From NCBI GenBank assembly GCA_023400055.1, contig JAEXFN010000047.1, forward strand, positions 62,001 through 126,000: 64,000 nt of DNA, in the 5' to 3' direction. The position numbers and the translations under genes were made by a program. Of this stretch, positions 1 to 7,556 are shown piece after piece (position 1 is the stretch's first letter; each line of letters starts with the position of its first letter). Below the pieces are notes generated by a model. The model was given only the letters and a program-made list of their open reading frames with translations. It was not told the DNA's origin and made no database searches. This DNA comes from Bacillota bacterium. GTDB taxonomy: Bacteria; Bacillota; UBA4882; UBA8346.

Positions 1-5
1 GCAGA

Positions 6-49
6 TTGTATTTGGCGGGGATCAATGGTATACTTGGCCAAATTGCCAA
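6..49 (+). promoter_or_regulatory. Candidate promoter and dyad before the flavoprotein gene
   Basis: TTGTAT at 6-11 and TATACT at 29-34 are 17 bp apart and look like a weak sigma-A promoter. Immediately downstream is an inverted repeat TTGGC-N6-GCCAA (34-38 and 45-49), placed where a repressor could sit. No known regulator consensus was recognised; this is a candidate only. Confidence 0.35.
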
Positions 50-91
50 AATACGCGGTGGGTTGCAACCACCCCGAGCAGGAGGAACCAT

Positions 92-1057
92 TTGCTGCCA
101 AAACTGAAAATTGCCCACATGTTGCCGCGGCTCCCGGTGATCCAGGGCGGCATGGCGGTTAAAGTCTCCACCGGTCGGCTGGCGGCGGCCGTCGCCAACG
201 CCGGCGGCATCGGCACCATCGCCGGAACCGGCCTGACCGATGTGGAGTTACAAGATGAGATCCGCACCGCCCGTTCGTTATCCGACGGTTATATCGGCGT
301 GAATGTGTTATTCGCGGCGAAACAATTCTCGGAGCTGATGCTGACCGCGCTCCGCGCCAAGGTCGATTTCGTCATCTCCGGGGCTGGCTTCTCCCGGGAT
401 ATGTTTCAATGGGGCAAGGAGCACCGGATTCCGGTCCTGGCCATCGTCTCCTCGGCGCGCCTGGCGAAACTGGCCGAAAAACTGGGCGCGGCCGCGGTGG
501 TCGTCGAGGGGAAAGAGGCCGGCGGCCATCTGGGCACCGACCGTCCGATCGCCGCGATCGTCCCGGAAGTCGCCGCCAGCGTTGACATCCCGGTAGTGGC
601 CGCCGGCGGGATCACCGATGGTTTCGATATCGCCCGCATGCTGAGACTGGGCGCGGCCGGCGTCCAGATGGCCACCCGTTTCGTGGCCAGCGACGAATGC
701 GAGGCCCATCTCAATTTCAAAAAACAATATCTGGCGGCCAACGCCGAAGATGTGACGCTGATCGACAGTCCGGTCGGCTTGCCGGGCCGGGCCATCCGCA
801 ACCATTTCACCCAGACCATCGCCGGGGCGCTCCGTTCCCGGATCCAGCATTGCGACGGCTGCCTGAAACATTGCAGCGCCAAGTTCTGCATCCTGGACGC
901 GCTGCGCAAGGCGGTGGGCGGCGACATCCAGAACGGCCTGGTCTTCTCCGGCGAGTTCGTGGGCAGGATCAAGGAGATCCTGCCGGTCCAGGAGATCATG
1001 GACCGGCTGGCCGCCCAGTTGGAGCAGGCTTTGGTCCCGGAACATTCGCTCGGCTGA
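92..1057 (+). CDS. NAD(P)H-dependent flavin oxidoreductase / nitronate monooxygenase family
   Basis: A 321-residue FMN-dependent TIM-barrel enzyme of the nitronate monooxygenase (2-nitropropane dioxygenase)/FabK-like family. Visible signatures are the N-terminal PVIQGGMA strand, KEAGGH in the middle, AAGGIT and the phosphate-binding GAAGVQMATRF. A cysteine-rich tail (CDGCLKHC then C five residues on) is typical of clostridial members. The start is TTG at 92, seven bases after GGAGG; no ATG fits better. It stands alone, followed by a GC-rich terminator. The family covers nitronate oxidation and enoyl-ACP reduction (FabK); without a fatty-acid gene neighbourhood I cannot choose, so the substrate is open. 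The family call is firm. Confidence 0.85.
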   Translation: MLPKLKIAHMLPRLPVIQGGMAVKVSTGRLAAAVANAGGIGTIAGTGLTDVELQDEIRTARSLSDGYIGVNVLFAAKQFSELMLTALRAKVDFVISGAGFSRDMFQWGKEHRIPVLAIVSSARLAKLAEKLGAAAVVVEGKEAGGHLGTDRPIAAIVPEVAASVDIPVVAAGGITDGFDIARMLRLGAAGVQMATRFVASDECEAHLNFKKQYLAANAEDVTLIDSPVGLPGRAIRNHFTQTIAGALRSRIQHCDGCLKHCSAKFCILDALRKAVGGDIQNGLVFSGEFVGRIKEILPVQEIMDRLAAQLEQALVPEHSLG

Positions 1058-1099
1058 AGCTCCGGCGCGAAAGCATTCATCCATAGAGGTTCCTGAGGA

Positions 1100-1130
1100 G
1101 GCCGGCGCGGCACGAAGACTGCGCCGGCCT
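1100..1130 (+). terminator. Rho-independent terminator after the flavoprotein gene
   Basis: A perfect 9-bp GC-rich stem (GGCCGGCGC 1100-1108 with GCGCCGGCC 1121-1129) with a 12-base loop lies 40 bases after the stop. The following TTCCCGCTTTG tract is only moderately T-rich. Confidence 0.6.
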
Positions 1131-1185
1131 TCCCGCTTTGTGCACCCTCCCGCCTTTCCGCGCCCGCCGCTGCCCGCCCCCACCG

Positions 1186-1503
1186 TCACTGTTGATCGCC
1201 GATCCCGAACTCGATCCAGCTGGCGCGGTCCAGCTCCAGCTTGACCATTTTCCGGCTGTAACGGTAGAGCCTATTTACCTCGGTCAATTGGTCCACCCGG
1301 CTCTTGGTCTGCTCCATCAGCCGGGCCTTCAGCGCCTGCTGAACCTGGTGGCTCTCCAGCAGCTCCCGGTAGCGGTTTTGAAAATTGGCGATAAAAGCGG
1401 CGTCAAGCCCGACTTTGGCCAACTGCTCGGCGTGGGCCGAGGCGCCGGCGAGCAACAGGCCGATCTGTGCCAACTGGTTGGCGATGGTGCGATTCCTTTT
1501 CAT
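1186..1503 (-). CDS. Hypothetical protein, helical, 105 aa
   Basis: Unrecognised 105-residue protein, predicted almost entirely helical from its Leu/Ala/Gln/Lys-rich composition, with a likely amphipathic or coiled-coil middle (HQVQQALKARLMEQTKSRVD). The start ATG at 1503 is preceded by AGGGAGG at good spacing, which is the main support for it being a real gene. There is no signal peptide, membrane segment or metal motif. It sits alone: upstream (minus sense) are an AT-rich stretch and the first 21-bp repeat array. Function unknown. Confidence 0.6.
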   Translation of the reverse strand: MKRNRTIANQLAQIGLLLAGASAHAEQLAKVGLDAAFIANFQNRYRELLESHQVQQALKARLMEQTKSRVDQLTEVNRLYRYSRKMVKLELDRASWIEFGIGDQQ

Positions 1504-1687
1504 GGCGGATTTCCTCCCTTCTGCGATTGGCTGGACTGGCTTTGTTTATCCCAGGCAATCGATTCATTACCTATAAATAATAACATAGACCATTCCATTG
1601 ATGCAATAGATCGTTCAAAAAAATTTTCGCATCTCCTGAAATTCTCCGGCCGGTTGCATTTCACTTAAATAATTCCGGTTTTTGGCT

Positions 1688-1981
1688 CGCCATTTTCATA
1701 GGGCGGGCGAACCGTTTCCCATTGCCAATCGCCATTGTTATTGGGCAACCTGGCAATTTCAATTGGGCAGCGGAAAATGGCCATTTGGCACTCGCCAATC
1801 CCGATCGGGCGGCGTGCAAAACCAATTTGGCGGCCGAATATTCCAATTTGCCGAACGGCAATTTCTCTCTGCCATTCGCCAAAACGTTTGGGCGAGCCGC
1901 CAAATCGATTGGGTAATCCCGCAAATTGGTTTGGACGGCTTGCCATTTCATTTTGGAAGCCCGCCAGGGCAACTTCCGGTC
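1688..1981. repeat. Array 1: 14 tandem degenerate 21-bp units
   Basis: Fourteen consecutive units of exactly 21 bp run from 1688 to 1981 without spacers. Most contain a GCCAA half and a TTGG/TTGGGC half facing each other (for example CCAAATCGATTGG near 1900), so each unit is an imperfect dyad. Units are diverged, not identical. The period keeps frames open on both strands, which explains several overlapping spurious ORFs. The array lies 86 bp beyond the esterase stop. Bases 1504-1687 are an AT-rich spacer with no gene that I can support. Confidence 0.8.
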
Positions 1982-2067
1982 CGTCTAACCGCTTTTTCCG
2001 CAGTGAAAATCGATCCGGCCGGCCGGAAAAAAGCAATGGGCGCTGTAAACGCCCATTATCGGCTCTT

Positions 2068-3588
2068 TCAAAACAAACTTTCCAAGAACGCCAGCCCTTC
2101 CGGGCGGGGCGCGGCGGTCGGAGCGATCGCGGCGCCGAATTCCATCAGCCCGTCCTCGGCCGGGCAATACCTGGGCCAGCGCGGCAGGGCCGCGTCATTG
2201 GGATCGCCGTTTTTGACGAAATTGCTCCAATAGGACATCATGGCGGCCGAATAGCGGTGATCGAACCCATCCCAGGGCCGGTCGTCCCAGGGGAAAAGCG
2301 CCCCCTTATCCACGATGCCGAACACGAAGGGCAGCTCCGCCGAATGGTTGGCGCCGTAAAAAGCACGGTTGGCCGCGGCCAGCGCCCGGCTGAAATAGTA
2401 AAGGTAAGCGGCGTTCCCCTGGTCGTTGACCAGCCGGGCGACCAAGCGGGCGGCGGCCAGCAGGCGGTCGGCGCCCAGGCGGATGGCGGACCGCGCCGTG
2501 GCGTAGGGTTCCCCGGCCGGATACAGCTCCAGCAGGCGCGCGGCGGCCGGGCCGAAGCGGCTCTGCAGCTGGCGGCGGTAATCCCGAGCCGCCAGGCCGT
2601 GATCGGCCGAATAGCCGTCGGAAAACTCATCCGAGGTGCCGCCCAGCAGCAGCGCCACCGGATTCTGCCCGCCGGCGCGGATCAGTTCCCCCGGCGCGTC
2701 CGGCAACAGCCAGCCGTCGATGACGATCCGGGTTTGAAACGAATGGCTCCGGCTCCGCGCGAACAGTTCCCAGGCGGGAATCGCCCGCAATTCGGCGAGG
2801 TTCGCGGCGCCCGCGGCCGCCATGAAACGCCGGCCGTCCGCCTCGGCCGCGGCCAGCCGGACGTAGCAGTCGCCTAGGCCGAACGGCGGACCGCTCTGCA
2901 GGGTGGCCCGCTGAAAAAGCCCCCGCGCCAACGGCGAGGCGATCAGGGCGCCGACCGCCAAAGCCCCGGCGGACTGGCCGCCGACCGTGAGCCGCTCCGG
3001 ATCGCCGCCGAAGCCGGCGATGTTCTCCCGCACCCAGCGGATCGCGGCCAACTGGTCCAGCAGGCCGTAGTTGCCGGAAACGCGCTGTTCCGACTCGGCG
3101 CTGAGCTCCGGGTGGGCCAGGAATCCGAAGACGCCCAGGCGGTAGTTGATGGTCACCACGACGATGTTCCGCTCCGCCAGGGCCGCGCCGTCATTCAAGA
3201 AATGCGCGCCGGCGCCGCACACCAGCGAACCGCCGTGAATCCACAGGAACACCGGCAGCCGCTCCCGGGAGCTCTCCGCCGGGGTCCAGACGTTCAAGTA
3301 CAGGCAATCTTCGCTGCGGGGCACCGCCGGAATCGCGCCCCGCTCGATCGCCTCGGGCGGCGGATCCGCGCCGGCGACATCGTCCGCCTGCACCGCCTTG
3401 GGTCCGAAATGCACCGCCTGGCGGATTCCCAGCCATTCCGCGGCGGGTTCGGGCGGCCGCCAGCGCAGCCTGCCGAGCGGCGGCGCCGCGAACGGAATGC
3501 CCCGGAACGCCTTAACGCCGCTCGCCAACCGTTCCCCGCGCACCCAGCCGTTCTTTACCGGCGCGTAAGCCCCGGACAACTCAAGCAT
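2068..3588 (-). CDS. Type B carboxylesterase (para-nitrobenzyl esterase family)
   Basis: A 506-residue alpha/beta-hydrolase of the carboxylesterase type B family, hydrolysing carboxylic esters; natural substrate unknown. Landmarks in order: FRGIPFAAPP near the N-terminus, the oxyanion-hole HGG (FLWIHGGS), the nucleophile elbow GGQSAGA (Gln in place of the usual Glu), the acidic residue in GTSDEFSDGY and the catalytic His in GANHSAELPFVFG. The whole triad is present, so it should be active. I place the start at ATG 3588 (MLELSGAY) after GAGGTGGGG, rather than a 23-residue longer form. No signal peptide, so cytoplasmic. Monocistronic; array 1 follows its 3' end. Confidence 0.88.
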   Translation of the reverse strand: MLELSGAYAPVKNGWVRGERLASGVKAFRGIPFAAPPLGRLRWRPPEPAAEWLGIRQAVHFGPKAVQADDVAGADPPPEAIERGAIPAVPRSEDCLYLNVWTPAESSRERLPVFLWIHGGSLVCGAGAHFLNDGAALAERNIVVVTINYRLGVFGFLAHPELSAESEQRVSGNYGLLDQLAAIRWVRENIAGFGGDPERLTVGGQSAGALAVGALIASPLARGLFQRATLQSGPPFGLGDCYVRLAAAEADGRRFMAAAGAANLAELRAIPAWELFARSRSHSFQTRIVIDGWLLPDAPGELIRAGGQNPVALLLGGTSDEFSDGYSADHGLAARDYRRQLQSRFGPAAARLLELYPAGEPYATARSAIRLGADRLLAAARLVARLVNDQGNAAYLYYFSRALAAANRAFYGANHSAELPFVFGIVDKGALFPWDDRPWDGFDHRYSAAMMSYWSNFVKNGDPNDAALPRWPRYCPAEDGLMEFGAAIAPTAAPRPEGLAFLESLF

Positions 3589-3741
3589 CGTCCCACCCCA
3601 CCTCGAATGATTTTCAAAGAAAGGTCCGTTCCTTCGCCGTGCTAATGATACCTTCATTTTACCATATTTTAAATAATTCGTAACAAGCGGAATTGCGAAC
3701 TCCCTCCCCGAAGTGATTACGGCTTTTCCGACCGGCCCGAC

Positions 3742-3770
3742 AAAAAACCGCCCTGAGGTCAGGGCGGTTT
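3742..3770 (-). terminator. Terminator of the hydrogenase operon
   Basis: A perfect 12-bp stem (AAACCGCCCTGA 3745-3756 with its complement 3759-3770, 2-base loop) is followed on the minus strand by six T. It lies about 50 bases after the hydrogenase stop. Confidence 0.9.
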
Positions 3771-3819
3771 ACGATAAACGATTATATTATTATTTATTAT
3801 ATTAAGGAAGGTTTTTCCC

Positions 3820-5322
3820 TCAATCCGGTTTCGCCTTGGGATTCTCGAGGGCCGTCGGATACGGCGAAGCCTTGGCGAACTCTTGCACCTTCACCGAAGC
3901 CTGGCGGGTGGCGAGCAAAGTGCCCGGGCCGCCGACGCAACCGCCGGGGCAGGCCATGCCCTCCAGCAGATAGCCATCGCGTTTACCCGCTTTGGCCAGG
4001 GTCAGCATCTTGCGGCAATCGCTCAGGTTATCGGCTCGGTCGATCGGGACCTCATGGCCGGGATCCATTTCCTGAATATTCCGGGCGATCGCCGCGGCCA
4101 CCCCGCCGCAATTGGCATAGTTCCGGCCGAAAGTGGAACTGTCGTTCAATGCGGAATCCGCCGCCCCGTCCTCCAGCGCGGTCAGATCGATCTCCCGGGC
4201 CACCCACATCGCGATCAGCTCTTCGAACGTGAGCACGAAATCGATGTACGGTTTGACTTCGTCATCCAGCGCCTCATTCTTCTTGGCGACGCAGGGGCCG
4301 ATGAAGACCACCCGGGCTCCGGGATCGCGCTCCTTGATGGCCTTGGCCGCCGCCACCATCGGAGTGTGCGACGAAGAGATGTTAGCGAACTGGTCCGGGA
4401 AGAACTTCTCGGCCATCAGCGCCCACGATGGACAGCAGGAGGTGCCGAGATAACGCTGGTTTTGAGGCACATTCTCCAGGAAGACCCGGGCCTCGTGAAT
4501 CGAGGCGATATCCGCGCCCAGGCTGACTTCCACCACGTCACTGAAACCGAGCAGCTTCAGCCCCTGGACGATCTTGGCCGGCGTGGCGAGCGGACCGAAC
4601 TGGCCCACAAACGACGGCGCCAGTTCCACCACCACCCGGTCGCCGCGGCCCAGCGCCTTAATCACTTGAAACAATTCGGACTTGTCGGCAATCGCCCCAA
4701 ACGGACAGTTCACGATGCACAGGCCGCAGGAAACACACTTTTCGGGATTGATCTGCGCCCGGCCCAGGTAGTCGCTTTCGATGGCGTTCACGCCGCAGGC
4801 GGCGGCGCACGGCCGGTCGTAGCGGACGATCGCCTGATAAGGGCAGGCCTCTTTGCATTTGCCGCATTTGATGCATTTGGCCGGATCGATGTGGGCGCGC
4901 TCTTTCTGCAGGCTGACGGCTTTCACCGGACAGACGTGGGTGCAGGGATGGGCCAGGCACTTGCGGCAATTGTCGGTCACCCAGAACGCGTCGGTGGGGC
5001 AGGCCTCGCAGGCGAAGGGGATCACGTTCACCAGCGGCGGCTGCAGGATGCGGTCGGCGACATCGGCCGCCTCGATCCCTTGCGAAAGCCGGGAATGTTT
5101 ATCGACTTTGCGGATGGGCAGCCCCAAGGCCAGCCGGAGCCGTTCGCCGATGATGGCCCGCTCCTTGAAGATGCTCTCGCGGTACTGGGCGACCTCGCCG
5201 GGGAGGATCTTGTAAGGCGCTTCCTCCAACTGATCCTGCAAGTTGCCCTCATAGGCCATCCGGGCGATCTCCGCGAAGACTTGGCGCCGGATCTTGGTGA
5301 TGGAAGTATATACGCCTCTCAT
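3820..5322 (-). CDS. [FeFe] hydrogenase, group B-like, monomeric
   Basis: A 500-residue iron-only hydrogenase catalysing 2H+ + 2e- <-> H2 in the cytoplasm. H-cluster motifs are complete: TSCCPSW (294-300, with the proton-relay Cys), IGPCVAKKNE (341-350) and EGMACPGGCVGG (454-465). N-terminally, between residues 105 and 206, is a long cysteine array including CEACPTDAFW, CRKCLAHPC, CIKCGKCKEACP and CVSCGLCIVNCP, so several [4Fe-4S] clusters including two classic ferredoxin pairs. This arrangement and the MRGVYTSITKIRR start match group B enzymes rather than the bifurcating HydABC type. The start ATG overlaps the upstream stop (ATGA), indicating translational coupling to the [2Fe-2S] protein. 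No maturases (HydEFG) are in the window. An alternative start 71 codons upstream would overlap the partner gene and is rejected. Confidence 0.93.
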   Translation of the reverse strand: MRGVYTSITKIRRQVFAEIARMAYEGNLQDQLEEAPYKILPGEVAQYRESIFKERAIIGERLRLALGLPIRKVDKHSRLSQGIEAADVADRILQPPLVNVIPFACEACPTDAFWVTDNCRKCLAHPCTHVCPVKAVSLQKERAHIDPAKCIKCGKCKEACPYQAIVRYDRPCAAACGVNAIESDYLGRAQINPEKCVSCGLCIVNCPFGAIADKSELFQVIKALGRGDRVVVELAPSFVGQFGPLATPAKIVQGLKLLGFSDVVEVSLGADIASIHEARVFLENVPQNQRYLGTSCCPSWALMAEKFFPDQFANISSSHTPMVAAAKAIKERDPGARVVFIGPCVAKKNEALDDEVKPYIDFVLTFEELIAMWVAREIDLTALEDGAADSALNDSSTFGRNYANCGGVAAAIARNIQEMDPGHEVPIDRADNLSDCRKMLTLAKAGKRDGYLLEGMACPGGCVGGPGTLLATRQASVKVQEFAKASPYPTALENPKAKPD

Positions 5323-5573
5323 TTCCGAACCGCCTCGGCCATGATTTTCGCCATCACCTGCTCGGTGGTAGCGGAGTTCAGCCGTTCGCCGCCGACCACG
5401 ACCACCGGCGCGTAGCGATCCGAATTGCAATCCCCGAAACATTTCACGATCTCGATCTCGATCGAACAATCCGACATCGTCTCTTTGATCTCCGTAACCG
5501 CTTCTAAAATATCCATCGCCCCCATCATGGTGCAATGGGTCCCGAAACAGATTTTTACCGGGATGATTTTCAT
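5319..5573 (-). CDS. [2Fe-2S] thioredoxin-fold ferredoxin (NuoE-like)
   Basis: An 84-residue thioredoxin-like [2Fe-2S] protein. The four ligands fit the NuoE pattern: C9-x4-C14 and C45-x3-C49 (CFGTHC, CFGDC). Such small subunits pass electrons to or from catalytic partners. It ends in a 4-base ATGA overlap with the hydrogenase start, so the two are made together; the inference is that it is the immediate electron-transfer partner. The ATG at 5573 follows AGGGGG. Standard family length for the stand-alone form. Confidence 0.85.
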   Translation of the reverse strand: MKIIPVKICFGTHCTMMGAMDILEAVTEIKETMSDCSIEIEIVKCFGDCNSDRYAPVVVVGGERLNSATTEQVMAKIMAEAVRK

Positions 5574-5619
5574 GATAGACCCCCTAGGTTGGATAAGCTG
5601 TTTGAGCTGTACTTTGTTA

Positions 5620-5628
5620 ATTATATCA
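5620..5628 (-). promoter_or_regulatory. Extended -10 promoter of the hydrogenase operon
   Basis: On the minus strand TGATATAAT forms a perfect extended -10 (TGn-TATAAT), about 47 bases before the [2Fe-2S] gene. No good -35 is visible, as expected for extended -10 promoters. Confidence 0.5.
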
Positions 5629-5639
5629 CATAGTGTCCA

Positions 5640-5877
5640 AGAACGCTGGATAAAATGCTACTCCTCCCCAGGGAAGTTATCGATTGCAGCGGTTCCTATC
5701 CAAAAGTTCTGAAATGCAACCGAAAGCGTTCTACGTCAAATTACAAAATAACTTACGCGGGCCGCGGAAACACAGCAAAGATTTCAAGCGGCGCGAAGCA
5801 CCCTTGAACGATATTTATCAGCGATTACGAGGGATTCTTCGACTTGACTTGGTTGGTTCGCCCGCATTGCAATAAAC
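5640..5877. other. Intergenic stretch between divergent units
   Basis: Bases between the hydrogenase promoter and the next plus-strand promoter. A 63-codon open frame (TTG start at 5684) has no ribosome binding site or recognisable motif. I see no RNA structure, repeat or convincing gene here. Confidence 0.4.
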
Positions 5878-5906
5878 TTGAATAACATTTGGTAATATAT
5901 TATAAT
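5878..5906 (+). promoter_or_regulatory. Sigma-A promoter of the peptide/DUF6338 unit
   Basis: TTGAAT (5878-5883), 17-bp spacer, perfect TATAAT (5901-5906). It lies about 50 bases before the first short gene, and together with the terminator at 6948-6974 delimits a three-gene transcription unit. Confidence 0.75.
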
Positions 5907-5956
5907 AGTATTACATAATGTTTCTCCTCACAAATTAATCTGAACGGAGGCCTCCG

Positions 5957-6181
5957 ATGAATCGCGAAGTATTGTATGTTGGAAGAGTCGCCAAGTTGGC
6001 GAAACCGGCCAGCGGGCGGCCCAGCGAAAATAGCAACGCCCGCTGCGCAAGCGATCCGACGCATGCCGTGGCGGTTCAAGAAGCGGCTCCGGCGGCCGGA
6101 TTTGATGAAAGAACGGTTTGCCTCGCTGAAGACAAAGAAAGCTATCTTGCGAAAAGCCTACATCCGCTTAAGGTCCCATGA
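5957..6181 (+). CDS. Short peptide 1, shares a motif with the peptide at 6836
   Basis: A 74-residue protein of unknown function. Its first ~28 residues carry LYVGRVAKLAKPASGRPS, which fits LYxGxVxKLxKPxSxRPS, also found in the 32-residue peptide two genes downstream. The rest is hydrophilic with two Cys and no hydrophobic segment. GGAGG at 5946 supports the ATG at 5957. The stop overlaps the DUF6338 start as ATGA, pointing to coupled translation. A second open frame over the same bases (5976-6185) encodes a very basic stretch in its second half; a programmed or sequencing frameshift joining the two cannot be excluded. Function is not recognisable. Confidence 0.65.
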   Translation: MNREVLYVGRVAKLAKPASGRPSENSNARCASDPTHAVAVQEAAPAAGFDERTVCLAEDKESYLAKSLHPLKVP

Positions 6182-6786
6182 GTGAGTTGGACTCCGCCAC
6201 CAAGCTTTTCTTGGTCATCGCCTTCATTCTGCCGGGCTTCGTGGCCTATTCGGTCAGTAACTCCCTGTATCGCAAACCGCAACCGAAACGGGAGTTTAAA
6301 GAGATCGAGATTACTTACTCCAGTATCTTTTACAGTTGCGGCATGTATGCCGTATTATATGCCTTTCTGGGAAAATCGCTGCTTACGCTGATCCCCCGCT
6401 ATCCGCTCTGGAGCGCCGCCGTGATGATCGTCCTCAGTTTTCTCTGGGGGATCGCGGTCTTTCTCATCCGGATCCACGACCTTTTATACCGCGCATTGCG
6501 CCGGTTGGGACTGATGGGAAAAATAACCCCGCCCAACCTTTACGCGGCGGTTTTCGACCCCAACTATTCCCCGGAGGCGGGCGCCGGGCGCTGGGTTACC
6601 ATCAAGCTGGGGCAGCGGCTGGTGGAAGGCTATGTCGAACTGGCCGACGTGGCCGAGGACGAGCGTTTGATCCTGGTCCGAGGAATCCGCGAGTTTAGCG
6701 CGGACGGCGAGTTCCTGAACGAACCCGCCGAAGGCACCGGCATTATCATCGATCTGACCAAAGTGGACAGTATTACCTTAAATTAG
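6178..6786 (+). CDS. DUF6338-like integral membrane protein
   Basis: A 202-residue protein with three or so N-terminal membrane spans (about residues 10-32, 47-65 and 75-97), then a soluble C-terminal domain with the pattern RWVTIKLGQRLVEGYVELA and an ending GIIIDLTKVDSITL. This resembles the DUF6338 family, whose function is unknown; the assignment is from memory of the family layout and is moderate. It is translationally coupled to the upstream peptide gene and followed 49 bases later by a second peptide gene with the same motif. The context suggests that the membrane protein and peptides work together at the membrane. Confidence 0.8.
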   Translation: MSELDSATKLFLVIAFILPGFVAYSVSNSLYRKPQPKREFKEIEITYSSIFYSCGMYAVLYAFLGKSLLTLIPRYPLWSAAVMIVLSFLWGIAVFLIRIHDLLYRALRRLGLMGKITPPNLYAAVFDPNYSPEAGAGRWVTIKLGQRLVEGYVELADVAEDERLILVRGIREFSADGEFLNEPAEGTGIIIDLTKVDSITLN

Positions 6787-6835
6787 CGCATAAACCGCGC
6801 TGCGATGGAGATTCTATCCAGCGAGGTGATTCGAC

Positions 6836-6934
6836 ATGAGTTCCGAAACGGCCAGCGGCAAAAAACCGCTCTACAACGGCAGCGTTCAAAAACTGCCCAA
6901 ACCGGTCAGCCCCCGGCCCAGCGATAAAAAATAA
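6836..6934 (+). CDS. Short peptide 2, 32 aa
   Basis: A 32-residue basic, Pro/Lys/Ser-rich peptide, easily missed because of its size. An excellent ribosome binding site (GAGGTGAT, 6822-6829) precedes ATG 6836. Its core LYNGSVQKLPKPVSPRPS matches the N-terminus of the 74-residue peptide at 5957 at L, Y, G, V, K, L, K, P, S, R, P and S. A rho-independent terminator follows 13 bases after the stop. There is no hydrophobic segment, signal peptide or Cys. Function unknown; it could be a small partner or precursor peptide of the DUF6338 protein. Confidence 0.7.
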   Translation: MSSETASGKKPLYNGSVQKLPKPVSPRPSDKK

Positions 6935-6947
6935 GCTCTTCCCTCAT

Positions 6948-6974
6948 AAGATGATCGTCGGATCATCTTTTATT
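6948..6974 (+). terminator. Terminator of the peptide/DUF6338 unit
   Basis: A 9-bp stem (AAGATGATC 6948-6956 with GATCATCTT 6961-6969, loop GTCG) is followed by T-rich TTATTTT. Confidence 0.85.
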
Positions 6975-6995
6975 TTAACCGATAAGCCGGCGCTT

Positions 6996-7529
6996 TCAAA
7001 GCGGCGGCGCCGTCTTTGCGTAAGTCACGAGCTCGGTGATGTTGCGCCGGTCCGTGAAGTCCGCCGGCTGGTCATAGGCGGCCAGCATTCCCCGCTCATC
7101 CGGCGTCAACCGTTTTTTCCTTTTCAGGCGCCATTTCATCAGGTTCATCAGCACTTTATCCAACGGTCGCAGTTTATGGTAAGCGAAGCCGCCCCGCAAA
7201 TAAAAGAAGCGGATCTGTTGCTGTTGCTCCGGGGTGAAATTCTTATCGCGGACCTCGCTAATCACCGCTTCCCGGACGTGCGAGGCACCGGTCGCAAAGA
7301 CGATCACTTTCTTGCCTTGCAGCTTGTCGAGGTTCCGCTTGATCAACTCGATCCCATTGATGCCGACCGCGTACAGCCCGCCGCCGTAAATCACGGTATC
7401 ATAGCTCTCCCACAGTGCCGGCGTCACCTTGGCCGCTTCGAAGAGATTAGCTTTCAGTTCCGCCGCGATCCATTCCGCATAGCGCCGCGCGAACCCACTT
7501 TTCGACCGGTAAATCACGATCGCCTTCAT
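6996..7529 (-). CDS. Flavodoxin-domain protein (HemG-like)
   Basis: A 177-residue flavodoxin-fold protein: MKAIVIYRSKSGFARRYAEW opens with the beta-strand and phosphate-binding loop, followed by YDTVIYGGGLYA and KKVIVFATGAS. This matches the flavodoxin-domain family that includes menaquinone-dependent protoporphyrinogen oxidase HemG; haem genes are absent here, so a generic FMN redox role is safer. The start is ATG 7529 after GGGAGG, six residues inside the longest frame. It lies 27 bases downstream of the unknown gene at 7557, probably in the same transcript. Cytoplasmic. Confidence 0.75.
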   Translation of the reverse strand: MKAIVIYRSKSGFARRYAEWIAAELKANLFEAAKVTPALWESYDTVIYGGGLYAVGINGIELIKRNLDKLQGKKVIVFATGASHVREAVISEVRDKNFTPEQQQQIRFFYLRGGFAYHKLRPLDKVLMNLMKWRLKRKKRLTPDERGMLAAYDQPADFTDRRNITELVTYAKTAPPL

Positions 7530-7556
7530 CCCACGCGCCTCCCTCAATGGCCGCGG

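Noticed and set aside
308..1189. 293-codon ORF on the minus strand
   Set aside because: Shadow of the nitronate monooxygenase-like gene; low-complexity composition.
1661..2877. Several long overlapping ORFs on both strands (for example 1735-2877 plus, 1665-2036 minus)
   Set aside because: They arise because the 21-bp array keeps frames open and because they run antisense to the esterase; none has a ribosome binding site or recognisable domain.
3883..5415. 510-codon ORF on the plus strand
   Set aside because: Exact antisense shadow of the hydrogenase gene in a GC-rich region; no ribosome binding site or domain.
5684..5875. 63-codon ORF before the DUF6338 unit
   Set aside because: TTG start without a ribosome binding site, and it ends just before the strong promoter at 5878; no motif.
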